The notes beneath the pieces were generated by a model. The model was not told where the DNA came from. It saw only the letters and a program-made list of their open reading frames with translations, and ran no database searches. Positions 57,456 to 64,000 of a stretch of DNA of 64,000 nt are shown piece by piece (the first letter of the stretch is position 1; each line of letters begins with the position of its first letter). This DNA comes from Bacteroides sp. GTDB lineage: Bacteria; Bacteroidota; Bacteroidia; Bacteroidales; Bacteroidaceae. The stretch is from NCBI GenBank assembly GCA_021203515.1, contig JAJQAY010000068.1, positions 1 through 64,000 on the forward strand, given 5' to 3'. A program made the position numbers and the translations under genes.

Positions 57456-57755
57456 ATGGAAGTTAGAATTCAATCAATTCACTTTGACGCGTCAGAGCAG
57501 TTACAGGCTTTTGTTCAGAAGAAGACTGCTAAGTTGGAGAAATTTTACGACGATATAAAGAAAGTAGAGGTGTCATTAAAGGTAGTTAAGCCAGAGACGG
57601 CGGAAAACAAAGAAGCCGGAGTGAAAGTACTGATTCCCAATGGTGAATTTTATGCCAATAAGGTTTGTGATACGTTTGAAGAAGCAATAGACCTTTGTCT
57701 GGAAGCTTTGGAAAAACAACTGGTTAAGTACAAGGAAAAACAACGGAGCAAATAA
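57456..57755 (+). CDS. hpf: Ribosome hibernation-promoting factor, short form
   Basis: Binds the 30S subunit in slow growth and blocks translation. 99 residues starting MEVRIQSIHFDASEQLQAFV at ATG 57456, after GGAGG. KTAKLEKFYDDIKKVEVSLK is the family core. No C-terminal dimerisation domain, so it is the short form. Intact. Confidence 0.93.
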   Translation: MEVRIQSIHFDASEQLQAFVQKKTAKLEKFYDDIKKVEVSLKVVKPETAENKEAGVKVLIPNGEFYANKVCDTFEEAIDLCLEALEKQLVKYKEKQRSK

Positions 57756-57769
57756 AAATCCGCGAAAAT

Positions 57770-57801
57770 TTTGCGGGTAAAAAAATAAATGCCTAAATTT
57801 G
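57770..57801 (+). promoter_or_regulatory. Promoter of the tRNA-tuf operon
   Basis: TTTG at 57770-57773 and TAAATTTG at 57794-57801, 20 bases apart, lie 48 bases before the first tRNA. Confidence 0.65.
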
Positions 57802-57848
57802 CAGCCGTTTCGCTCACGCTAGAACGTTACGGTTGCATTTTTAAGCCT

Positions 57849-57922
57849 GCCTCTTTAGCTCAGTTGGCCAGAGCACGTGATTTGTAATCTCGGGGTCGTT
57901 GGTTCGAATCCGACAAGAGGCT
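57849..57922 (+). tRNA. tRNA-Thr (anticodon TGT)
   Basis: Acceptor GCCTCTT pairs with AAGAGGC. The anticodon loop in GTGATTTGTAATCTC holds TGT, and the T-loop is GTTCGAATC. First gene of the tRNA-tuf block. CCA is not encoded. Confidence 0.93.
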
Positions 57923-58012
57923 CAAAAAAAGAAGAGTATTCCTTCAGGTGATTTATGAAAATTGTCATTAGAGGGGTTCGGTGAGGAAGAAATAGAGTTC
58001 TTTATATAATTA

Positions 58013-58095
58013 GGGCAAATACCAGAGTGGCCAAATGGGGCAGACTGTAAATCTGCTGGCTTACGCCTTCGGCGGTTCGAATCCATCTTTGCCCA
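58013..58095 (+). tRNA. tRNA-Tyr (anticodon GTA)
   Basis: Acceptor GGGCAAA pairs with TTTGCCC. Anticodon stem CAGA/TCTG encloses CTGTAAA, anticodon GTA. A long variable arm is present, as expected for tRNA-Tyr in bacteria. Confidence 0.93.
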
Positions 58096-58112
58096 CAACT
58101 CTTATTCTTCCT

Positions 58113-58184
<72 letters not shown>

Positions 58185-58234
58185 CATAAGGATGTAAAAG
58201 CTGATTATTAATCAAATAAATAACAAGTAAGGCT

Positions 58235-59419
58235 ATGGCTAAAGAGAAATTCGAACGTACCAAACCGCACGTAAACATTGGTACAATTGGTCACGTTGAC
58301 CACGGTAAAACCACGTTGACTGCTGCTATCACTACAGTGTTGGCAAAGAAAGGTCTTTCAGAAGTTAAGTCTTTCGATCAGATCGATAACGCTCCTGAAG
58401 AAAAGGAAAGAGGTATTACTATCAATACTTCTCACGTAGAGTATGAAACTACTAACCGTCACTACGCTCACGTAGACTGTCCGGGTCACGCCGACTACGT
58501 AAAGAACATGGTAACTGGTGCTGCTCAGATGGACGGTGCTATCATCGTAGTTGCTGCAACTGATGGTCCGATGCCTCAGACTCGCGAACACATTCTGTTG
58601 GCTCGTCAGGTAAACGTACCGAGACTGGTTGTATTCATGAACAAGTGCGATATGGTAGACGATGCTGAAATGTTGGAACTTGTTGAAATGGAAATGCGTG
58701 AGTTGCTTTCAGCTTACGAATTCGATGGCGACAACACTCCTTTCATTCAGGGTTCTGCTCTTGGTGCATTGAATGGCGTTGAAAAGTGGGAAGATAAGGT
58801 TATGGAACTGATGGAAGCTTGCGACACATGGATTCCGCTGCCTCCGCGTGACGTTGACAAACCGTTCTTGATGCCGGTTGAAGACGTATTCTCTATTACG
58901 GGTCGTGGTACTGTTGCTACTGGTCGTATCGAAGCTGGTATCATCCATGTAGGTGATGAAATCGAAATCCTCGGTTTGGGTGAAGATAAGAAATCAGTCG
59001 TAACCGGTGTTGAAATGTTCCGCAAACTGTTGGATCAAGGTGAAGCTGGTGACAACGTAGGTCTGTTGCTCCGTGGTATCGACAAGAATGAAATCAAACG
59101 CGGTATGGTTCTTTGCAAACCGGGTCAGATTAAGCCTCACTCTAAATTCAAAGCATTTATCTACGTTTTGAAGAAAGAAGAAGGTGGTCGTCACACTCCG
59201 TTCCACGACAAATACCGTCCTCAGTTCTATCTGCGTACTATGGACTGTACAGGTGAAATCACTCTTCCGGAAGGAACTGAAATGGTAATGCCTGGTGATA
59301 ACGTAGAAATCACTGTAGAATTGATCTACCCGGTAGCTCTGAACGTAGGTTTGCGTTTCGCTATCCGTGAAGGAGGTCGTACAGTAGGTTCTGGTCATAT
59401 TACTGAAATCGTTGACTAA
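58235..59419 (+). CDS. tuf: Elongation factor Tu
   Basis: Delivers aminoacyl-tRNA to the ribosome. 394 residues: G1 [29 protein letters not shown], then domains 2 and 3, ending [13 protein letters not shown]. Codon use is strongly biased, as for a highly expressed gene. Flanked by tRNA-Thr and tRNA-Trp. Intact. Confidence 0.98.
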   Translation: MAKEKFERTKPHVNIGTIGHVDHGKTTLTAAITTVLAKKGLSEVKSFDQIDNAPEEKERGITINTSHVEYETTNRHYAHVDCPGHADYVKNMVTGAAQMDGAIIVVAATDGPMPQTREHILLARQVNVPRLVVFMNKCDMVDDAEMLELVEMEMRELLSAYEFDGDNTPFIQGSALGALNGVEKWEDKVMELMEACDTWIPLPPRDVDKPFLMPVEDVFSITGRGTVATGRIEAGIIHVGDEIEILGLGEDKKSVVTGVEMFRKLLDQGEAGDNVGLLLRGIDKNEIKRGMVLCKPGQIKPHSKFKAFIYVLKKEEGGRHTPFHDKYRPQFYLRTMDCTGEITLPEGTEMVMPGDNVEITVELIYPVALNVGLRFAIREGGRTVGSGHITEIVD

Positions 59420-59434
59420 TTACCAAATATTCTA

Positions 59435-59465
59435 ATCAGTTCCCGGCGTAATACCGGGAACTGAT
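59435..59465. terminator. Hairpin between tuf and tRNA-Trp
   Basis: ATCAGTTCCCGG (59435-59446) pairs perfectly with CCGGGAACTGAT (59454-59465) around CGTAATA. No T run follows, so it may be an mRNA 3' end or processing site, letting transcription continue into tRNA-Trp. Confidence 0.6.
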
Positions 59466-59474
59466 TATGTTCAC

Positions 59475-59547
59475 ACGGGAGTAGCTCAGTTGGTAGAGCA
59501 CCGGTCTCCAAAACCGGGTGTCGGGAGTTCGAGCCTCTCCTCCCGTG
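59475..59547 (+). tRNA. tRNA-Trp (anticodon CCA)
   Basis: Acceptor ACGGGAG pairs with CTCCCGT. Anticodon stem CCGGT/ACCGG encloses CTCCAAA, anticodon CCA. secE starts 15 bases later, as in many Bacteroidetes and other bacteria. Confidence 0.94.
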
Positions 59548-59561
59548 CTAATATTTTTGAA

Positions 59562-59750
59562 ATGAAGAAGATTGTAGCTTATTTTAAAGAAACCTACGAC
59601 GAACTTGTTCATAAAGTGTCGTGGCCTACGTATTCTGAACTCACTAACAGTGCAGTAGTTGTTTTATATGCTTCCCTGCTCATTGCATTGGTAGTATTTG
59701 CGATGGACTTCTGTTTCCAACACGTAATGGAGTTTGTTTATTCACATTAA
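59562..59750 (+). CDS. secE: Preprotein translocase subunit SecE
   Basis: 62 residues, start at ATG 59562 (MKKIVAYFKETYDELVHKVS). The motif VSWPTYSELTNSAVVVL and one membrane helix (about 30-52) are typical of the single-span SecE. Heads the secE-nusG-rpl run. Confidence 0.93.
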   Translation: MKKIVAYFKETYDELVHKVSWPTYSELTNSAVVVLYASLLIALVVFAMDFCFQHVMEFVYSH

Positions 59751-59765
59751 AAAAGTAAGGAGAAA

Positions 59766-60308
59766 ATGTCTGAGATTGAAAAGAAATGGTACGTTCTGCG
59801 TGCTATTAGCGGAAAAGAAGCTAAGGTAAAGGGGTACCTTGAAGCTGATATTAAAAACAGCAACCTTGGTGATTACGTGTCTCAGGTATTGATTCCTACC
59901 GAAAAGGTATATCAGGTTCGCAATGGTAAAAAGATTGTGAAAGAGAGAAGTTATCTCCCTGGTTACGTTTTGGTGGAGGCTGCTCTGGTAGGTGAGGTCG
60001 CTCATCACCTGAGAAATACTCCTAATGTGATAGGGTTCTTGGGTGGTTCGGAGGAACCCGTACCTCTGAGACAGCCAGAAGTGAATCGTATACTTGGTAC
60101 AGTCGATGAATTGCAGGAGTCGGGTGAAGACTTGAACATCCCGTTTGTAGTCGGCGAGACTGTAAAGGTGAATTACGGTCCGTTCAGTGGATTCAGTGGA
60201 ATTATTGAAGAAGTGAACACCGAGAAGAAGAAGCTGAAGGTCATGGTTAGGATATTCGGTCGGAAAACTCCGCTCGAATTGGGCTTTATGCAAGTTGAAA
60301 AAGAATAG
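59766..60308 (+). CDS. nusG: Transcription termination/antitermination protein NusG
   Basis: 180 residues. N-terminal NGN domain (KKWYVLRAISGKEAKVKGYL; SYLPGYVLVEAAL) and C-terminal KOW domain (VGETVKVNYGPFSGFSGIIE). Intact, 15 bases after secE. Confidence 0.96.
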   Translation: MSEIEKKWYVLRAISGKEAKVKGYLEADIKNSNLGDYVSQVLIPTEKVYQVRNGKKIVKERSYLPGYVLVEAALVGEVAHHLRNTPNVIGFLGGSEEPVPLRQPEVNRILGTVDELQESGEDLNIPFVVGETVKVNYGPFSGFSGIIEEVNTEKKKLKVMVRIFGRKTPLELGFMQVEKE

Positions 60309-60365
60309 TGCAGGTGTTACGCTGTAGTATTCTTCATTAATGTTTATATATAAATCAATTAAAAA

Positions 60366-60809
60366 ATGGCTAAAGAAGTTGCTGGACTAATCAAATTACA
60401 GATTAAAGGAGGCACGGCAAACCCATCACCCCCAGTTGGACCTGCATTGGGTTCTAAGGGTATCAATATCATGGAGTTTTGCAAGCAATTCAACGCCAGA
60501 ACCCAAGACAAAGCAGGAAAGATCCTTCCTGTGATTATCACTTACTACGCAGATAAGTCTTTCGATTTTGTAATCAAGACTCCTCCCGTTGCTATTCAAT
60601 TACTTGAAGTGGCTAAGGTAAAGAGTGGTTCTGCTGAGCCTAACCGTAAGAAAGTTGTCGAGATTACTTGGGAACAGGTTCGTACGATTGCTCAGGACAA
60701 GATGGTTGACTTGAACTGTTTCACTGTCGAAGCTGCCATGAAAATGGTTGCCGGTACGGCACGTAGTATGGGTATCGCTGTAAAAGGGGAGTTCCCGGTT
60801 AATAACTAA
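60366..60809 (+). CDS. rplK: 50S ribosomal protein uL11
   Basis: 147 residues: [20 protein letters not shown], then [20 protein letters not shown], and the rRNA-binding C-terminal part ending KGEFPVNN. Intact, typical length. Confidence 0.97.
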   Translation: MAKEVAGLIKLQIKGGTANPSPPVGPALGSKGINIMEFCKQFNARTQDKAGKILPVIITYYADKSFDFVIKTPPVAIQLLEVAKVKSGSAEPNRKKVVEITWEQVRTIAQDKMVDLNCFTVEAAMKMVAGTARSMGIAVKGEFPVNN

Positions 60810-60824
60810 TAAACTTCAATTAGA

Positions 60825-61523
60825 ATGGGTAAACTGACAAAAAATCAAAAGTTGGCTGCAGAGAAAATTGAAGCAGGGAAAGCATACTCTCTCAAAGAAG
60901 CTGCTACGCTGGTAAAGGAAATTTCTTATACCAAGTTTGACGCTTCTCTGGATATAGACGTACGTTTGGGTGTTGACCCGCGTAAGGCTAACCAGATGGT
61001 GAGAGGTGTTGTATCACTTCCTCACGGTACTGGTAAGGTTGTACGCGTTTTGGTGCTTTGTACACCGGATACTGAAGCTGCTGCAAAAGAAGCCGGAGCT
61101 GACTATGTTGGTCTTGACGAATATATTGAAAAGATCAAAGGTGGATGGACTGATATTGATGTAATCATCACTATGCCGTCTATCATGGGTAAGATTGGTG
61201 CACTCGGTCGTGTGCTCGGTCCTCGTGGATTGATGCCTAACCCGAAGAGTGGCACTGTAACTATGGATGTTGCTAAAGCTGTAAACGAAGTAAAACAAGG
61301 CAAGATTGACTTTAAGGTTGATAAGAGCGGTATTGTTCATACTTCTATCGGTAAAGTTTCATTTAGTGCTGATCAAATTCGCGACAATGCGAAAGAATTC
61401 ATCTCTACTTTGAATAAATTGAAGCCGAGCGCAGCCAAGGGTACATACATCAAGAGTATTTATCTTTCTAGCACCATGAGTGCCGGTATCAAGATTGACC
61501 CGAAATCGGTAGAAGAAATCTAA
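60825..61523 (+). CDS. rplA: 50S ribosomal protein uL1
   Basis: 232 residues. Motifs [20 protein letters not shown] and [16 protein letters not shown] are characteristic. In other bacteria L1 represses its own rplKA message; the rplK leader is short (57 bases from nusG) and I saw no clear copy of the site. Intact. Confidence 0.97.
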   Translation: MGKLTKNQKLAAEKIEAGKAYSLKEAATLVKEISYTKFDASLDIDVRLGVDPRKANQMVRGVVSLPHGTGKVVRVLVLCTPDTEAAAKEAGADYVGLDEYIEKIKGGWTDIDVIITMPSIMGKIGALGRVLGPRGLMPNPKSGTVTMDVAKAVNEVKQGKIDFKVDKSGIVHTSIGKVSFSADQIRDNAKEFISTLNKLKPSAAKGTYIKSIYLSSTMSAGIKIDPKSVEEI

Positions 61524-61538
61524 TAAAACGGAGTAATA

Positions 61539-62060
61539 ATGAGAAAGGAAGATAAAAGTACGATTATTGAGCAGATTGCTGCTGTAGTTAAGGAATACGG
61601 TCACTTCTATTTGGTAGATACCGCTGCTATGAACGCTGCTGCTACAAGCGAGCTGAGAAGAGAATGTTTCAAGGCTGATATCAAATTGATGGTAGTTAAG
61701 AATACATTGCTTCACAAAGCATTGGAGATCCTGGAAGAAGATTATTCTCCGCTTTATGGAACTTTGAAAGGCACTACTGCCGTAATGTTTAGCAATGTTG
61801 CTAACGCTCCGGCTAAGCTGATTAAGGATAAGGCTAAGAATGGCATTCCCGCACTGAAAGCTGCATATGCGGAAGAAATCTTCTATGTTGGTGCTGACCA
61901 ATTGGACGCTCTCGTTAGTATCAAGAGTAAGAATGAAGTTATTGCTGACGTTATTGCCTTGCTGCAATCGCCGGCGAAGAATATTATTTCTGCTCTGCAA
62001 TCAGGTGGTAACACCATCCACGGAGTTCTCAAGACTCTTGGTGAACGTCCCGAAGCGTAA
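61539..62060 (+). CDS. rplJ: 50S ribosomal protein uL10
   Basis: 173 residues; starts MRKEDKSTIIEQIAAVVKEY, with the KNTLLHKALE and GTTAVMFSN motifs. Anchors the L7/L12 stalk. Intact. Only 15 bases separate it from rplA, so no long leader for L10 autoregulation fits here. Confidence 0.96.
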   Translation: MRKEDKSTIIEQIAAVVKEYGHFYLVDTAAMNAAATSELRRECFKADIKLMVVKNTLLHKALEILEEDYSPLYGTLKGTTAVMFSNVANAPAKLIKDKAKNGIPALKAAYAEEIFYVGADQLDALVSIKSKNEVIADVIALLQSPAKNIISALQSGGNTIHGVLKTLGERPEA

Positions 62061-62121
62061 ATTTCGGACACAATTTTATAATCAATTTATTTAGTATTTA
62101 AACAATTAAAATCATACAAAA

Positions 62122-62499
62122 ATGGCAGATTTGAAAGCTTTTGCAGAACAATTAGTTAACTTGACAGTAAAAGAAGTTAATGAACTTGCAACTATCCTGA
62201 AAGACGAATACGGTATTGAACCTGCTGCTGCAGCTGTTGCTGTTGCTGCTGGTCCTGCAGCTGGTGGTGCTGCTGCCGCTGAAGAGAAGTCTTCATTCGA
62301 CATAGTATTGAAGAGCACTGGTTCAGCTAAACTTCAGGTAGTTAAAGCCGTTAAGGAAGCTTGTGGTCTTGGCTTAAAAGAAGCTAAGGACATGGTAGAC
62401 GGTGCTCCTAGCGTAGTAAAAGAAGGTTTGGCTAAAGACGAAGCAGAATCATTGAAGAAAACATTGGAAGAAGCTGGAGCTGAAGTTGAACTTAAATAA
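62122..62499 (+). CDS. rplL: 50S ribosomal protein bL12
   Basis: 125 residues: N-terminal dimerisation region ([20 protein letters not shown]), an alanine/glycine-rich hinge (about 40-55), and the C-terminal domain with [20 protein letters not shown]. Intact. Confidence 0.97.
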   Translation: MADLKAFAEQLVNLTVKEVNELATILKDEYGIEPAAAAVAVAAGPAAGGAAAAEEKSSFDIVLKSTGSAKLQVVKAVKEACGLGLKEAKDMVDGAPSVVKEGLAKDEAESLKKTLEEAGAEVELK

Positions 62500-62526
62500 C
62501 ATTAGCCTGTAAATCAGGTAATTCGG

Positions 62527-62563
62527 TTAAGAACCCTTCGCGAAAAGGGTTCTTAATCTTTTT
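62527..62563 (+). terminator. Attenuator-type terminator between rplL and rpoB
   Basis: TTAAGAACCCTT pairs with AAGGGTTCTTAA around CGCGAA and is followed by TCTTTTT. It lies in the rplL-rpoB gap, where partial termination is known in other bacteria to set the ribosomal-protein to polymerase ratio. Confidence 0.85.
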
Positions 62564-62604
62564 GTGTATATATTTAAAATTAAGTTCTACAAATCCATTA
62601 ACAG

Positions 62605-64000
62605 ATGTCTTCAAATACTGTAAATCAAAGAGTTAATTTTGTTTCGACTAAGAATCCACTGGAATACCCGGATTTCCTGGAAGTACAATTGAAGTCATTC
62701 AAAGACTTTCTACGACTGGACACCCCACCCGAGAAACGTAAGAACGAGGGATTGTATAAAGTATTTGCCGAAAACTTCCCTATTGCCGATACAAGAAATA
62801 ATTTTGTTCTTGAGTTTCTGGACTACTATATTGATCCGCCGCGTTATACTATCGATGAATGTATAGAGCGAGGGCTTACTTATAGCGTGCCCTTGAAGGT
62901 TAAATTGAAATTATATTGTACCGACCCCGACCACGAAGATTTTGATACGGTCATTCAGGATGCGTTCCTGGGACCTATCCCTTACATGACGGATAAAGCG
63001 ACATTCGTCATCAACGGTGCAGAGCGTGTAGTTGTATCTCAGCTTCACCGTTCGCCGGGTGTATTCTTCGGTCAGAGTGTGCATGCCAATGGTGCCAAAT
63101 TGTACTCAGCCCGTATCATCCCGTTCAAGGGTTCATGGATTGAGTTTGCTACCGACATCAACAACGTCATGTACGCTTACATCGACCGTAAGAAGAAGTT
63201 GCCGGTGACCACTTTGCTGAGAGCTATCGGTTTCGAGAACGATAAGGATATCCTCGAAATCTTCAACTTGGCAGAAGACGTGAAAGTCAACAAGACGAAC
63301 CTCAAGAAGATGGTGGGACGTAAGTTGGCGGCACGTGTATTGAAAACATGGATTGAGGATTTTGTAGACGAAGACACCGGTGAGGTTGTTTCTATCGAGC
63401 GTAACGAAGTCGCTATCGACCGTGAAACCGTAATCGAGCCGGAGCATGTTGACATTATATTAGAGTCAGGTGTTCAGAATATTCTTGTTCACAAGGAAAA
63501 GCCGAACCAGTCTGACTACTCCATCATATATAATACACTGCAGAAGGACCCGAGTAACTCGGAAAAAGAAGCCGTGCTCTACATCTACCGTCAGTTGCGT
63601 AATGCAGACCCTGCTGATGATGCCAGTGCACGCGAGGTTATCAACAACCTGTTCTTCTCAGAAAAGAGATATGACCTCGGTGATGTAGGCCGTTACCGTA
63701 TCAACAAGAAGTTGAACCTGACGACTGCTATGGACGTACGTGTCCTCACCAAGGAAGATATCATCGAAATCATCAAGTATCTGATTGAGTTGATTAACTC
63801 AAAGGCAGATGTCGATGATATCGACCACTTGAGCAACCGTCGTGTGCGCACGGTAGGCGAGCAGTTGTCCAACCAGTTTGCGATTGGTTTGGCACGTATG
63901 TCCCGCACCATCCGTGAGCGTATGAACGTCCGCGACAATGAAGTCTTCACTCCGATCGACCTGATTAACGCCAAGGCAATTTCTTCCGTTATCAACTCAT
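62605..64000 (+). CDS. rpoB: RNA polymerase beta subunit (partial, runs off the window)
   Basis: The frame from ATG 62605 is open to the end of the window (465 codons) and clearly rpo[41 protein letters not shown], and [17 protein letters not shown] near 410, which precedes the rifampicin-binding region. The start lies 41 bases after the attenuator. The 3' end is outside the window. Confidence 0.97.
   Translation, partial: MSSNTVNQRVNFVSTKNPLEYPDFLEVQLKSFKDFLRLDTPPEKRKNEGLYKVFAENFPIADTRNNFVLEFLDYYIDPPRYTIDECIERGLTYSVPLKVKLKLYCTDPDHEDFDTVIQDAFLGPIPYMTDKATFVINGAERVVVSQLHRSPGVFFGQSVHANGAKLYSARIIPFKGSWIEFATDINNVMYAYIDRKKKLPVTTLLRAIGFENDKDILEIFNLAEDVKVNKTNLKKMVGRKLAARVLKTWIEDFVDEDTGEVVSIERNEVAIDRETVIEPEHVDIILESGVQNILVHKEKPNQSDYSIIYNTLQKDPSNSEKEAVLYIYRQLRNADPADDASAREVINNLFFSEKRYDLGDVGRYRINKKLNLTTAMDVRVLTKEDIIEIIKYLIELINSKADVDDIDHLSNRRVRTVGEQLSNQFAIGLARMSRTIRERMNVRDNEVFTPIDLINAKAISSVINS

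Noticed and set aside
59490-59561. Longer SecE reading that starts inside tRNA-Trp
   Set aside because: The extension is translation of the tRNA; MKKIVAYFKETYDEL at 59562 matches the family start.

Overview
The window is a piece of a Bacteroides-type chromosome (order Bacteroidales). Evidence: SusC/SusD outer-membrane uptake genes with a FecR-type anti-sigma factor and ECF sigma factor, Mfa2/fimbrillin-type surface lipoproteins, and repeated promoters of the Bacteroides form (TAnnTTTG, sometimes with an upstream TTTG/TTG about 19-21 bases away). The right end is the conserved tRNA-tuf-tRNA-secE-nusG-rplKAJL-rpoB block.

Layout. 1-7.3 kb: a minus-strand ECF sigma / FecR anti-sigma / SusC (STN domain) / SusD uptake module in which every gene is interrupted, plus a candidate plus-strand antisense sRNA in the susC leader. 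7.4-13.4 kb: intact housekeeping genes (pnp, a thioredoxin-fold lipoprotein, greA, HIT protein, manC). 13.5-17.1 kb: tRNA-Leu, a Fic protein, a secreted hydrolase, remnants of two acetyltransferases and a broken lipoprotein. 17.3-23.5 kb: five genes in one direction (Fe-S aldo/keto reductase, cupin-carboxymuconolactone decarboxylase fusion, small TonB receptor, ECF-S-like membrane protein, DUF362 lipoprotein) that look like one uptake/redox unit. 23.6-31.4 kb: small accessory genes including a GH29 fucosidase, an rSAM/lipoprotein pair (both stopped in frame), an Mfa2-like anchor, glutathione peroxidase and a cobalamin adenosyltransferase. 31.5-36.5 kb: RecQ-like helicase, DUF3037/HipA-like pair, GNAT, beta-barrel protein. 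36.6-44.8 kb: a visibly GC-rich surface-protein island (membrane AraC regulator, DUF4988-type lipoprotein, DUF6261 protein, fimbrillin/GLUG lipoprotein) with many indels, mostly in C runs. 44.9-64 kb: about 19 kb of intact core genes (priA, tyrosine phosphatase, 7TM-HD phosphodiesterase, gltX, kdtA, gamma carbonic anhydrase, pepP, rpsU, xer recombinase, hpf, tRNAs, tuf, secE, nusG, rplKAJL, rpoB partial).

Two window-wide patterns stand out. First, several intergenic gaps hold arrays of short imperfect palindromes with an exact 22-base (once 24-base) repeat period but a different sequence in each gap. Second, I count 24 apparent single-base indels and 3 in-frame stops. All fall in accessory genes and none in about 22 kb of core genes. 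The three stops are each one C-to-T change from a sense codon. This could be real decay (for example a mismatch-repair mutator) or sequencing error; the sequence alone cannot settle it.
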